A stretch of DNA of 64,000 nucleotides from positions 2,914,001-2,978,000 of the forward strand of contig NZ_CP097463.1 in NCBI RefSeq assembly GCF_027247405.1, given 5' to 3'. The position numbers were made by a program, and so were the translations under genes. Source of the stretch: Jatrophihabitans cynanchi. GTDB lineage: Bacteria; Actinomycetota; Actinomycetes; Mycobacteriales; Jatrophihabitantaceae. Shown here in pieces: positions 1 through 8,753 of the stretch (positions are counted from its first letter, which is position 1; each line of letters begins with the position of its first letter). The notes beneath the pieces are model-generated. The model worked only from the letters and a program-made list of their open reading frames with translations, had not been told where the DNA came from and searched no databases.

Positions 1-465
1 CCAGACGATCTCGCCGCGCTCGTCGGTCGTCGTGTGGTCCCGGTCGAAGCCCAGCTTGTCCAGGACGCGGAACGAAGGCGCGTTCCAGGTGCGAACCGTC
101 GCCCACAGCCGCTCCCGGCCGGTCGCGGCGGCGGCGTGCACGACGGCCGCGGCGGCCTCGGTGGCGAATCCGCGGCCGTGCGCGTCGCGGAACAGCTCGT
201 AGGCAAGCTCGGGTTCGGCCGGTGTGGACCGGCCGACGACCAGGCCGCAGTATCCGATCACGGCATCGTCCGGTTTCGGCCGCAGCGCGTACAGCGCGAA
301 CCCGTCCGAGGCGTAGCGGTCGCGCTGGAGCTGCAGCCGCCCGGCGATGTCCGCCTCGGTCGGCCTGCCCTCGCCGCGCTCGGTGACGAGAGCCTGGGAC
401 GTCGCGATCGGGACGTCGGCCCACGGCGTCAAGGTGAGTCGCTCGGTCTCCAGCCGTTCGGGCAT
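1..465 (-). CDS. GNAT N-acetyltransferase (RimJ/RimL type), 3' end cut by window edge
   Basis: The frame opens with ATG at 465 and runs 155 codons to base 1 without a stop, so the C-terminus lies outside the window. The protein begins MPERLETERLTLTPW, the usual opening of RimJ/RimL-like acetyltransferases. The acetyl-CoA loop is seen as RDAHGRGFATEAA, followed by TWNAPSFRVLDKLGF, the typical late beta-strand and helix of this group. It probably transfers acetyl from acetyl-CoA to a protein N-terminus or small molecule; the substrate cannot be read. It lies 22 bp downstream of a second GNAT gene on the same strand and is probably co-transcribed with it. Confidence 0.82.
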   Translation of the reverse strand, partial: MPERLETERLTLTPWADVPIATSQALVTERGEGRPTEADIAGRLQLQRDRYASDGFALYALRPKPDDAVIGYCGLVVGRSTPAEPELAYELFRDAHGRGFATEAAAAVVHAAAATGRERLWATVRTWNAPSFRVLDKLGFDRDHTTTDERGEIVW

Positions 466-487
466 CGGCCGGAACCGACGCGGCGGC

Positions 488-1087
488 TCAGCCAACGACC
501 TGCGCGCTCGGTGCGACCACTTTTCGCATCAGGCAGTGGTTCTTGCCCTTGGCTCGCTCGTACGTGAATCCGGCTCGTTCGAGCATGTCCCGGGTGCCGT
601 TGTAGAGGAACGAGGACGAGACCTTCTTGCCGTCGACGTCGAACGGGTACGCCTCGACCACGCCGCCGCCGGCGGCCGCGATCAGTTCCAGGGCCCCGTC
701 GAGGGCGGCGTTGGCCACGCCCTTGCGGCGATGCCGGCGGTCGACGAACCAGCAGGTCAACCGGTAGTCCGGCCGCGGGGCGCCCTCGAACTCGACCTCC
801 GCCCGGTGCGTGATGCCCGGCAGTTCCTCCGGGCTGCCGAACTGGCACCAGCCGACCGCCGTCTCGCCCTCGAACACGAGCGCCGCGTGCGCCTCACCCG
901 CCCGCACCAGGTGCTCCTTGTAGCCACGCCAGTCGCCGCCGCCACACTCACGCCGCTCGGCCATGGTCGCGTTGTGGAACCAGCAACACCAGCAGCCGCC
1001 CATCCCGGCACCGTTGTTCCGTTCGCACAGCGCGGCGAACGCGTCCCACGTCCGGCTGCTCAACGCCCGGATCTCATAGCCGCTCAT
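488..1087 (-). CDS. GNAT family N-acetyltransferase
   Basis: 199 aa. The central part has the GNAT acetyl-CoA signature (CWFVDRRHRRKGVANAALDG, with the R/Q-x-x-G-x-A loop as RRKGVA), and the C-terminal LERAGFTYERAKGK fits the last strand of the fold. The N-terminal third is unusually rich in Cys and Trp (GGCWCCWFHN), which could bind metal or be redox active. Substrate unknown. It is the upstream member of a two-gene GNAT pair. The 114 bp upstream, before the XPB helicase stop, show no further gene. Confidence 0.85.
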   Translation of the reverse strand: MSGYEIRALSSRTWDAFAALCERNNGAGMGGCWCCWFHNATMAERRECGGGDWRGYKEHLVRAGEAHAALVFEGETAVGWCQFGSPEELPGITHRAEVEFEGAPRPDYRLTCWFVDRRHRRKGVANAALDGALELIAAAGGGVVEAYPFDVDGKKVSSSFLYNGTRDMLERAGFTYERAKGKNHCLMRKVVAPSAQVVG

Positions 1088-1201
1088 CTGCCGTCTCCCA
1101 CCGTGCGGGTGGCCTACCGGCAGAGCATCGCACAGCCTGCCGACACCTGTGGCGGCGTAGTCCAGACCGGCTCGACGACGACCCCGATGGTGTCTGCAGC
1201 G

Positions 1202-2851
1202 CTACAGCGGTCTCAAGAGATCGTCGGCGTCGACGATCGTGTACGCGTAGCCCTGTTCGGCCAGGAAGCGTTGGCGGTGCGCGGCGTACTCGGCGTCCAG
1301 GGTGTCCCGCGCGATGACCGTGTAGAAGTGCGCCTGCCGCCCGTCGTGCTTGGGCCGCAGCACCCGGCCGAGCCGCTGTGCCTCCTCCTGCCGCGAGCCG
1401 AAGGTGCCGGAGATCTGCACCGCGACGGCCGCCTCGGGCAGGTCGATCGAGAAGTTGGCCACCTTGGACACGACCAGCACCCGCTCCTCGCCGTGGCGAA
1501 ACGCGTCGAACAGCCGTTCGCGCTCCTTGTTCGTGGTCGAGCCCTGGATGATCGGCGCACCGTCGAGCTCGGCGGAGATGTCGTCGAGCTGGTCCAGGTA
1601 CGCGCCGATGACCAGCACCTGATCGTCCGGGTGCTGCTCGACGATGGTCCTGATCACCGGCAGCTTGGTGCGTGCGGTCGCGGCCAGCTTGTAGCGGTCC
1701 TCCGGCTCGGCCGTCGCGTACGCCATCCGCTCCGCGTCGGTCAGCGTGACGCGGACCTCGGTGCAGTCGGCCGGCGCGATCCAGCCCTGGTTCTCGATGT
1801 CCTTCCACGGCGCGTCGTAGCGCTTGGGCCCGATGAGGGAGAAGACGTCGCCCTCGCGGCCGTCCTCGCGGATCAGCGTTGCGGTCAGCCCCAGCCGGCG
1901 CCGCGACTGCAGGTCGGCGGTGAGCCGGAAGATCGGCGCGGGCAGCAGGTGCACCTCGTCGTAGATGATCAGGCCCCAGTCGCGCGAGTCGAACAGCTCC
2001 AGGTGCCGGTACTCGCCCTTTCGCCGGGTCGTCATCACCTGGTACGTGGCGATGGTGACCGGCCGGATCTCCTTCTTCTCGCCGCTGTACTCGCCGATCT
2101 CCTCCTCGGTGAGCGAGGTGCGGGCGAGCAGTTCGCGCTTCCACTGGCGGCCCGCGACGGTGTTCGTGACCAGGATCAGCGTGGTCGCCTTGGCGCGCGC
2201 CATCGCCGCCGCGCCGACCAGCGTCTTGCCGGCGCCGCAGGGCAGCACGACCACGCCGGAGCCGCCGGCCCAGAACATGTCGGCCGCCTGCTGCTGGTAG
2301 TCGCGCAGCGTCCAGCCTTCGGCGCGCAGCTCGATCGGGTGCGCCTCGCCGTCGACGTACCCGGCGAGGTCCTCGGCCGGCCAGCCGACCTTGAGCAGCG
2401 CCTGCTTGAGCCGGCCCCGCTCGGACGGGTGCACAAGCACCGTGTCCGGGTCGACGCGATCGCCCAGCATCGGCGCGATCTTCTTCTGCCGCAGCACCTC
2501 TTCGAGCACGGCGCGGTCCAGCGAGACGAGGACGAGGCCGTGCGTCGGGTGCTTGACCAGCTGCAGCCGGCCGTAGCGGTCCATCGTGTCGGCGACGTCG
2601 ACCAGCAGCGCGTGCGGGACGGCATAGCGGCTGAACCGGACCAGCGCGTCGACGACCTGCTCGGCGTCGTGGCCCGCGGCTCGCGCGTTCCACAGCCCCA
2701 GCGGGGTGAGCCGGTAGGTGTGCACGTGTTCGGGGGAGCGTTCGAGTTCGGCGAACGGCGCGATCGCCGCGCGCGCCTCGGCGGACTGCGGGTGCTCGAC
2801 CTCGAGCAGCAGGGTCTTGTCGGACTGGACGATCAACGGGCCGTCGGTCAC
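1202..2851 (-). CDS. xpb: DNA repair helicase XPB (SF2, 3'-5')
   Basis: 549 aa, the length of actinobacterial XPB/RAD25 homologues. Motif I is PCGAGKT (Lys209), motif II is the DEVH box (Asp298-His301), motif III is GLTATL, and motif VI is QRLGRVLRP near the C-terminus. The N-terminal ~170 residues match the XPB damage-recognition region. XPB is an ATP-dependent 3'-5' helicase linked to nucleotide excision repair. The start is a GTG at 2851 preceded by GGGAG, a good ribosome-binding site. The gene lies 72 bp downstream of a helicase-associated protein on the same strand, the pair also kept next to each other in mycobacteria. Confidence 0.95.
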   Translation of the reverse strand: MTDGPLIVQSDKTLLLEVEHPQSAEARAAIAPFAELERSPEHVHTYRLTPLGLWNARAAGHDAEQVVDALVRFSRYAVPHALLVDVADTMDRYGRLQLVKHPTHGLVLVSLDRAVLEEVLRQKKIAPMLGDRVDPDTVLVHPSERGRLKQALLKVGWPAEDLAGYVDGEAHPIELRAEGWTLRDYQQQAADMFWAGGSGVVVLPCGAGKTLVGAAAMARAKATTLILVTNTVAGRQWKRELLARTSLTEEEIGEYSGEKKEIRPVTIATYQVMTTRRKGEYRHLELFDSRDWGLIIYDEVHLLPAPIFRLTADLQSRRRLGLTATLIREDGREGDVFSLIGPKRYDAPWKDIENQGWIAPADCTEVRVTLTDAERMAYATAEPEDRYKLAATARTKLPVIRTIVEQHPDDQVLVIGAYLDQLDDISAELDGAPIIQGSTTNKERERLFDAFRHGEERVLVVSKVANFSIDLPEAAVAVQISGTFGSRQEEAQRLGRVLRPKHDGRQAHFYTVIARDTLDAEYAAHRQRFLAEQGYAYTIVDADDLLRPL

Positions 2852-2923
2852 ATCGCTCCCGGGAAAAATGGCGGACTCACCAGTATCGCAACCGGGCGCA
2901 AGTGGTGCCGATTCCGTGCACTC

Positions 2924-5326
2924 TCACGCCGGGTCGTCGAACGGGGGAGCGTCGCACGGGGGATCCTCGAGCTGCGGATCCTCGGCCAGCACGCTCACCG
3001 CGATCAGCCGGTGCAGCGGGAAGGACTGCAGCCGCTGCGACGCCGGCTCGTGCCCGCGCACGAAGCCGCCGGCCATCGAGATCGGGACGATCGTGTGCCG
3101 GCTGGCGGTTCCGTCCGGTTCGGCGCAGTTGATCAGCACCTGCCGGCCGGCCCGGATCGCGTCCCGCAGCGTGCCCATCGTCGCTGCGGACGTCACGCCC
3201 GGAATCTGCTGGGTGATCGGCTGGACGCGCCGGCTGAGTGTCGTCAGGTCGTCGCCGGCGCGGATGCGGCGCACCAGGTCAGCCAGTTGCGGGCCGCCGG
3301 TGAGCGCCTGGCGGGTGCGGGCGGGCCGGGCCGCGGGACGGGACGGGGCGCGGGCGCTGTCGGCGCCGAGCGCGATCACCGCGCCGTCCGGCGCCTCGGC
3401 GGCCGGGGCGTAGCCGGTCTCGCGCAGCACCTCGAGCAGCCGGGCGACCGGCGCGCTGGACACGGCGACGGTCGGCGCGAGCCGGCGCAGCCCCAGTGGG
3501 GCGACATCGCGATCGGCCAGCACCCGGGCGAGCAGCGACTCGTCGTCGCAGCGCAGGTACGCGCCGGCCACACCGGCGCGCAACGCGCCGTGCCGGCGTC
3601 CGACGTCGTCGATCAGGTAGCCCAGCGCCTGCGGCACCGGCGTCCGGGAGCGCTCGGAAACGAAGTGGCGCAGTTCGGCCGCGCTGCGTCCGGCGTCGAG
3701 CGCACGGCGCACCGTGGCCTCGCTCACCCGGTAGACGCTGGCGCCGCCGGAGGACTCCAGGTCGGCGAGCAGCGCCAGGTCACGCGCCAGCTCCGGCGTC
3801 GGCGGGCCGGGTACCACCATGGTCAGGTCCGGTTGCAGCAGGAAGTGGTCCACGGGGTCGGGCAGCGCGCCCGCGAGCACCTGCTCGGCCACCGTGCGCG
3901 AGCCGTCCAGCAGGGTGCGGCTGTAGCCGGTGAGGCCGCCGGCCGCGGTGATCCCCAGCGTGTCCGCCTCGGCGAGGATCGCCGCTGCGAGCGGGCGCTG
4001 CGCGCCGGCACGCCGCGGTGCGTGCCACGCGAGCGCGTCGAGCACCGCGCCACGATCGAGCGGCGACGCGCCGGGTGGCAGGCCGGCGAGGGTGGCGAGC
4101 AGTTGGCCGCGCAGCGCGGGGATGGTGCCGCGTTCGGCGTCCGGCCCGAGCACGGCGATGATCCGGTCACGCTCGCCGCGCTGGCTGACCATGCTCGGCT
4201 GCCGGGTCATCGCCAGCCAGGCCGAGGCGAGCTCGGCCCACCGGGTGGCGGGCGGGCGGCGCAGCCAGGTGTCGTACTCGGCGGTGGGCAGGTAGGCCGA
4301 CTCCAGCTCGTGGGTGGCGTTGATCAGCCCGGCCGCGGCCGCCGTCTCGGCGATCAGGGCCACGACGTCCTCGCCGACGCCCAGGTCCTTGGCGGTGCGG
4401 CGCAGGTCGCGTACCCCCACGCCTCCGGCGCGCAACTGACCGGGCGGTTGGGCGGCCCAGTTCTCGGCCAGCGCCTCGACCAGGCGCAACGCCTCCAGGA
4501 CCGCGGTGCCGCCGGCGCGATCCAGCTCGTCCGGGGCGCGCTCGCGGACCGGCACAGGTGGCGGCTCGGTCCGGATCGTGCCCAGCGGTGCCCCGCGCAG
4601 GGCCACGCCGACCTCGCGCGGCAGCTCCACGGTCTGCGGGCCGACAGGCACCAGCAGGCCGCGACTCACCAGGCGGTGGGGTGCGGCCGGCGCGGCGCCG
4701 GCCCGCGGCGAGTTGCGCAGCGACCCGACCGGCGGGCCTTGCGCGAGCCGGTCGAGCACGTCGCGCTCCTCGCCGTCGCAGGCGTCGATCAGCTCGCGCA
4801 CCCGGGCCGGATCGGCCAGGACGGCAGCGACCGCCTTGCCGGCGCGTGGCTGCCCCGCGGGGGGCAGCCCCAGCGCGCGCAGCACCGGGGCCAGTTGCAC
4901 GTCGGGGACGGCGCGCAGCAGCACGTCTGCGGGGCGGCCCAGGCCGGCCGGGTGCGCGCCGACGCTGTCGGCGACCCCGGCCACCAGGTGCGCGGTGGGC
5001 GCGCCCCAGAGCAGTCCGAGGTCGCGCAGGTCGTCCACCGCGCGTTCGAAGTCCGCTGCGGGCAGCTCACCCAGCAGCTCCGCGGCAGCCTGCAGGCGCA
5101 CCCGCCCGTCGGACGCGGCGGCCAGGCTCAGCGCCTCGAGCACCCGCAGGCTGAGCTCGTCCAGGGCATCGACCGCGCGCTGCACCGAGGTCCGGACCGA
5201 CAGCCGGCTGGCGAGCGCCGGCAGGTCCGCCGGTGCGGGCAGCGCCAGGTCGGGGCGGCGGCGCAGCAGCTCGGCCAGCTGTGCGTCATCGCGCCCGCGC
5301 AGCCAGTCCGTGAGGGTCGTGGCCAC
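2924..5326 (-). CDS. Helicase-associated (XPB/Ssl2-like N-terminal domain) protein
   Basis: 800 aa, beginning MATTLTDWLRGRDDAQLAELL. This opening and the Leu/Ala-rich repeated helical N-terminal half are typical of the actinobacterial protein encoded beside xpb. The C-terminal part (HFVSERSRTPVPQALGYLIDD, then LLEVLRETGYAPAAEAPDG) resembles the helicase C-terminal/XPB-N-type domain. I see no Walker A motif, so it is unlikely to be an ATPase itself. Its position directly upstream of xpb suggests a partner or regulator of the helicase; this is inference from neighbourhood. Confidence 0.85.
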   Translation of the reverse strand: MATTLTDWLRGRDDAQLAELLRRRPDLALPAPADLPALASRLSVRTSVQRAVDALDELSLRVLEALSLAAASDGRVRLQAAAELLGELPAADFERAVDDLRDLGLLWGAPTAHLVAGVADSVGAHPAGLGRPADVLLRAVPDVQLAPVLRALGLPPAGQPRAGKAVAAVLADPARVRELIDACDGEERDVLDRLAQGPPVGSLRNSPRAGAAPAAPHRLVSRGLLVPVGPQTVELPREVGVALRGAPLGTIRTEPPPVPVRERAPDELDRAGGTAVLEALRLVEALAENWAAQPPGQLRAGGVGVRDLRRTAKDLGVGEDVVALIAETAAAAGLINATHELESAYLPTAEYDTWLRRPPATRWAELASAWLAMTRQPSMVSQRGERDRIIAVLGPDAERGTIPALRGQLLATLAGLPPGASPLDRGAVLDALAWHAPRRAGAQRPLAAAILAEADTLGITAAGGLTGYSRTLLDGSRTVAEQVLAGALPDPVDHFLLQPDLTMVVPGPPTPELARDLALLADLESSGGASVYRVSEATVRRALDAGRSAAELRHFVSERSRTPVPQALGYLIDDVGRRHGALRAGVAGAYLRCDDESLLARVLADRDVAPLGLRRLAPTVAVSSAPVARLLEVLRETGYAPAAEAPDGAVIALGADSARAPSRPAARPARTRQALTGGPQLADLVRRIRAGDDLTTLSRRVQPITQQIPGVTSAATMGTLRDAIRAGRQVLINCAEPDGTASRHTIVPISMAGGFVRGHEPASQRLQSFPLHRLIAVSVLAEDPQLEDPPCDAPPFDDPA

Positions 5327-5431
5327 CCCCTCCTGGGCGTGCGCCGCACCGTCCTGCTGGGTGTGCGCTGCACCGTCGGTCCGCGACGCGCCGTCGGGAC
5401 GGCTGGACTGCTCAGGGACTTCGGCCGTGGC

Positions 5432-5638
5432 TCAGCGCCCTTCCGCGAGGTGCGGACGGTCCGCGGGGCTCGGGTGCTCGTAACGGATCTTGTCCAGCGG
5501 CAGCGGGAACTCCAGGTCCGGACCGAACGGCGACATCGATCCGGCCTTGTCCGACGCCAGTTCGTTCACGTGGAAATCGTCGGAGTGAGTCCGGCCCGAG
5601 CGGAACTGCTCGGGGGTGCGCGGCGTACTGCTGGCCAT
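5432..5638 (-). CDS. Small hypothetical protein
   Basis: 68 aa from the ATG at 5638 (MASSTPRTPEQF). This start was chosen because GAGAGGG sits 5 nt upstream; an ATG at 5659 would add seven residues. The protein is hydrophilic with a short acidic/proline segment (SPFGPDLEFPLPLDKIRYEH) and has no signal peptide, membrane helix or known motif. It is the first gene upstream of the helicase-associated gene on the same strand, so it may share that transcript. Function not recognised. Confidence 0.6.
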   Translation of the reverse strand: MASSTPRTPEQFRSGRTHSDDFHVNELASDKAGSMSPFGPDLEFPLPLDKIRYEHPSPADRPHLAEGR

Positions 5639-5671
5639 GGTCGCCCTCTCACTCGGCACGGGTGCAGTTGT

Positions 5672-5920
5672 TCAGTGTGCCATGTGGCCCAGTTCGCGCG
5701 CGGCGGCCCGCTGCTCCTCGCGCCCGGCACGCAGGCCGCCCCAGACGGCCACGGCGAAGCCGAGCGGTGCCAGCAGGCAGGCCAGGTTGAGCCACAGCGG
5801 GCGGTCGTGGACGTCCAGGAAGAACGGCAGCACGTCGATCGCGATGAACACCAGGCCGGCTGCGAACAGGACGAGCCCGATGCGCACGGGGCGGGAAGCG
5901 GGCAGGACGGGTTGGCGCAC
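5672..5920 (-). CDS. Small two-helix membrane protein
   Basis: 82 aa from a GTG at 5920. Two hydrophobic stretches of about 20 residues each (near residues 13-33 and 42-62) predict a hairpin membrane protein. The charged tail (RAGREEQRAAARELGH) is probably cytoplasmic. It lies 33 bp upstream of the next small gene on the same strand and is divergent from the cold-shock gene. No family recognised; the membrane call rests on hydrophobicity only. Confidence 0.6.
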   Translation of the reverse strand: MRQPVLPASRPVRIGLVLFAAGLVFIAIDVLPFFLDVHDRPLWLNLACLLAPLGFAVAVWGGLRAGREEQRAAARELGHMAH

Positions 5921-5958
5921 GCCTTCAGTATCCCTGTGCTTGTTCGGCCCCCGGCAAG

Positions 5959-5998
5959 TAGCCTGTAGCTGAAGGCACCGCGTGCGTGCGGTGCCTTC
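5959..5998 (+). promoter_or_regulatory. Promoter and perfect 5' UTR hairpin before cold-shock gene
   Basis: A perfect inverted repeat with 11-bp arms (GAAGGCACCGC at 5971-5981 and its complement at 5988-5998) encloses a 6-nt loop. TAGCCT at 5959-5964 would serve as a -10 hexamer and start the mRNA close to the base of the hairpin. That leaves a leader of about 80 nt before the GTG at 6052. Cold-shock genes often carry structured leaders that control translation by temperature, so an RNA-level role is plausible. An operator or transcription terminator is the alternative. Confidence 0.5.
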
Positions 5999-6051
5999 AC
6001 CTGCGTTCGATCCGGACGTGCGGCGATGCGTTGCGACCCGAGGAGTACCCG

Positions 6052-6444
6052 GTGCCTACCGGCAAGGTGAAGTTCTTCAGTGCGGAGAAGGGGTTCGGCT
6101 TCCTCTCCTACGACGAGTCCGCCACGGGCGAGGACGTCTTCGTGCACCGTGACGCCCTGCCCGCCGGTGTCACCGAGCTCAAGCCTGGTCAGCGCGTCGA
6201 GTTCGGCATCGTCTCCGGTCGCAAGGGCAACCAGGCGATGCAGGTACGGCTGCTCGACCCGGTGCCGTCGGTCGCCCGCGCTGCGCGCAAGCCGGCCGAG
6301 GAGATGGCCCCGCTCGTCGAGGACCTGATCAAGCTGCTGGACAGCGTGTCCAACTCGCTGCGCCGCGGTCGCTACCCCGACCGCGCCGAGGCCCGCAAGG
6401 TCGCCGGCCTGCTGCGTGCCTTCGCCGACAACCTGGACGCCTAG
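6052..6444 (+). CDS. Cold-shock domain protein with C-terminal extension (CspB-like)
   Basis: 130 aa. The GTG at 6052 is chosen because GAGGAG lies 7 nt upstream and the protein then begins PTGKVKFFSAEKGFGFLS, the RNP1 motif of cold-shock domains. The second RNA-binding motif, DVFVHRDAL, follows. Residues 1-66 form the CSD; the extension (about 70-130) is helical and resembles the mycobacterial CspB tail rather than the short CspA form. It binds single-stranded nucleic acid as an RNA chaperone. The structured leader upstream may regulate it. Confidence 0.93.
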   Translation: MPTGKVKFFSAEKGFGFLSYDESATGEDVFVHRDALPAGVTELKPGQRVEFGIVSGRKGNQAMQVRLLDPVPSVARAARKPAEEMAPLVEDLIKLLDSVSNSLRRGRYPDRAEARKVAGLLRAFADNLDA

Positions 6445-6496
6445 GCCTTTCGCGCGCGGTCGCCGCGGGAGCACGCTCGTGTTGCTGGAGGGCGGT

Positions 6497-6745
6497 GTGA
6501 GCACAGATCGTGAGCGAGTACCTGACGGCGACCGGCAGACCGTGATCGAGCGGGATGGTGTCGCGCGCCGTCGTGCCCGCGATTTCGACGGCCTCACGGT
6601 GGCCGAGGCCGAGCGACTTGCCGAATCGCTTGGGCTCACGTTGCGCGTCATCGCGCCCGGGCAATGGCGGACCGATGACTACCGTCTCGGTCGCGTCACG
6701 GCGCAGCTGAAGGACGGGCGGCTCACCGACGCGAGCGCCGGCTGA
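6497..6745 (+). CDS. Small I78 protease-inhibitor-like protein
   Basis: 82 aa from the GTG at 6497, with GGAGGG 4 nt upstream. The last 50 residues (LTVAEAERLAESLGLTLRVI, then WRTDDYRLGRVTAQL and a short final strand) resemble the potato-inhibitor-like I78 fold, in which an Asp-Tyr-Arg-x-x-Arg motif precedes the end. The match is by eye and partial: the glycine- and cysteine-bearing tail of classical I78 proteins is missing. No signal peptide is seen, so a cytoplasmic role is more likely than secreted inhibition. It lies 52 bp after the cold-shock gene. Confidence 0.6.
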   Translation: MSTDRERVPDGDRQTVIERDGVARRRARDFDGLTVAEAERLAESLGLTLRVIAPGQWRTDDYRLGRVTAQLKDGRLTDASAG

Positions 6746-6948
6746 CAAGCCGGAGCCGACCAGTACCGAGTCGGCGCTGTTCGTCCGCGACTCTGCCGCA
6801 CTGACGAGCGGTCGGCGTATCGCGCGGTGGGCACGCGGCCATGCTGGCAACTGGAACATGCGTAAGCCACTCTCATTTCGCTACGGCACGCGCCGACAGC
6901 GGCATATCCGGACGTTGCTTGCGGCACGCGCGTGACACCGTGTACTGC

Positions 6949-7431
6949 ATGAAACACATCATCGACCGCCACGCCGCAGCTGATGAGATCCGCAGCCGCC
7001 TGGATTCATGGCGGGCAAAGGGATTCGTCGTTGATCCTGTGACCTGGGCCGACGGCCAGACGACCGTTAACCCGATCACCACCGACCGGAATGCTGTTCG
7101 GGGCGACTACTCGGTCGGCGTGAAGGCCCGCCGCGACGGCGCCGAGGCACAGGTCGTTCTGTACAGTGGCGGCTGGTGCGACCTGTCGTTCTGGTCCGGC
7201 AACCCAGAGGACGACCCGGTCGACGAAGCACCGGGCTGGGAAGACCGGCTCGACCTTGAAGGGTTCGCCCGGGTCCTGGACCGATTCGAGAGGACGCTTC
7301 TCGGCTCGTTCCGCTCTAGCCAGGAGTCAACGACTCCGCTGCCAGCGACTGCGGCGCTCGGCGGCATGTGCGGTCGCTGCTCGGGTGCAACATCGCAGAG
7401 GTCCAGTGCTGTCATAGGGACGTGCGGCTAG
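6949..7431 (+). CDS. Hypothetical protein
   Basis: 160 aa from the ATG at 6949 (MKHIIDRHAAADEIRSRLD). The middle (VKARRDGAEAQVVLYSGGW followed by CDLSFWSGNPEDDP) looks like a compact beta-rich fold as found in immunity or SMI1/KNR4-like accessory proteins, but no family is certain. The last 40 residues are Ser/Thr/Cys-rich and look non-conserved, so the true end of the domain may be near residue 122. It overlaps the start of the next gene by 10 bp. The 203 bp before it hold nothing I can support. Confidence 0.5.
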   Translation: MKHIIDRHAAADEIRSRLDSWRAKGFVVDPVTWADGQTTVNPITTDRNAVRGDYSVGVKARRDGAEAQVVLYSGGWCDLSFWSGNPEDDPVDEAPGWEDRLDLEGFARVLDRFERTLLGSFRSSQESTTPLPATAALGGMCGRCSGATSQRSSAVIGTCG

Positions 7432-8419
7432 TCGAAGCCAAGCGGTTCGCTCTGACGGCGGTCGGATTCATTGCCGTTGCCGGGGCCGCCTGCGGCTGCG
7501 CTAGCTCGGCGACGGCCGGACGCGTCGGTGACCAGCCCGGTTCCGGTGTTCCCCAGACGTCGGCAACGACTCTGGTTCCCTGGATCGATGCTCCGCCGCC
7601 GCCGTACCGGGCGCCCGCGACCTCGACACCGCCAGGTCTGCTGGCGAACGCGCGGCCGTGCCGTGCGGCCGACGTCTCCGCCAAGCCCGAGAAAGGTAGC
7701 GGTGCCGGTGGGCATTCGGTGACCTACGTCCGGTTCCGCAACGTGAGCCGGTCGCCGTGCCTGCTGGCGGGCTATCCGGCGGTCACCGCGACCGAACCAC
7801 ACCGAACCGAAGTCGCCGGGACCGACGGCAGCTTCTTCGACATCGGCCGTCCCGCCAACCTGTCACTGGGCGGCAGCAACACGCTGCTGGGACTCGAATC
7901 AGACGCCTACTGCGCCGCGAGACCCGGAGGGGGAGGCGGCGGCGCGGACTACCGCTCCTTCGTGATCACGATGCCCGGCGGCGGCGCGGTGTCGATCACC
8001 GTGCCGGACCCCGGGCTCGACCTAACGTGCGGCCTTCACCTGACTCACTTCTTCGACCCGGACTATCCGCAGCCGGTGCCGGTCTATCCACTGGACGTGC
8101 TCACCGTCCGGCTCGTGCTCCCGGCAACGGGCCGCGCCGGCCACACCCTGCGCTACGAGGTCGACCTGCACAACCCCAGCGGCCAGCCCGTCGACTGGAG
8201 CCGTGCCCGGGATACGTCGAGGCGCTCGGCAGCGCCGCGTCGGTCAAGAAGGCGTACGCGTTGAACTGCACCCCTGTGGCCAGCCTCGCGCCGGGCGATA
8301 CCGCTCGATTCGCGATGGAGTTGCCGGTACCTGCCGGCACGAGCGCCGGGCCGGTTGCGGTCGAGTGGGGCATGAACAGTTCGCAGGCGAACGCAAGGGG
8401 AACCGTCCTGATCGCGTGA
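7422..8419 (+). pseudogene. DUF4232-type lipoprotein, frameshifted near 8203
   Basis: From the GTG at 7422 the product opens with a basic then hydrophobic segment and a Cys (VAGAACGCASS), a lipoprotein-type signal. The mature part has the DUF4232 pattern CRAADV...VRFRNVSRSPCLLAGYPAV. The frame continues to DLHNPSGQPVDWSR, then falls into a basic, non-conserved run and stops at 8264. The sensible C-terminus (CPGYVEAL...NARGTVLIA, ending 8419) continues in another frame. One missing base around 8203-8205 restores a single ~332-aa protein. Either the gene is decayed or the assembly has an indel here. DUF4232 proteins are envelope lipoproteins of unknown function. Confidence 0.72.
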
Positions 8420-8480
8420 GTCGATACGACAGTCGCGCGACCATCGGCAAGATCGTGCGCTGGTCTGACACCATCATCTG

Positions 8481-8753
8481 GTGGATCGCGCCGATTACGA
8501 GGACATCGCCGGGCAGCTACGGGGGCTGCTGATCCGACTGGACGATCGGCTGTCGAGTAAGGACGCCGCGCTGATCGCGGAGTTCATTGATGTCGGCGAA
8601 CCTGGCCTGGCCCTCGAATGGATGGCCGACCAGCTCAGCGAGTACGACCAGCCGCTGGCGTCAGACGAGCGGGTTGACATGCTTGCCCTTGTAGAGCGCA
8701 TGCAGATGAAGGATCGGGCGTCGCGCGCCTTGGCCTCCTGCCCGGAGACGTAG
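8481..8753 (+). CDS. MafI-family immunity protein (orphan)
   Basis: 90 aa from the GTG at 8481. The protein matches the MafI/CDI-immunity pattern: an N-terminal helix (DYEDIAGQLRGLLIRLDDRL), the signature FIDVGEPGLALEWMADQLSE, then a C-terminal helix (ADERVDMLALVERM-like). MafI proteins bind and neutralise polymorphic toxin C-terminal domains. No toxin gene is adjacent: upstream is a broken lipoprotein and downstream is mqnD on the other strand. It may therefore be an orphan immunity gene giving protection against neighbours' toxins, or a remnant of a lost toxin locus. Confidence 0.7.
   Translation: MDRADYEDIAGQLRGLLIRLDDRLSSKDAALIAEFIDVGEPGLALEWMADQLSEYDQPLASDERVDMLALVERMQMKDRASRALASCPET

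Noticed and set aside
347-5968. 1873-residue open frame on the plus strand
   Set aside because: It is the antisense shadow of the XPB helicase and its partner; composition is Arg/Gly/Gln-rich, and the minus strand carries clear helicase motifs.
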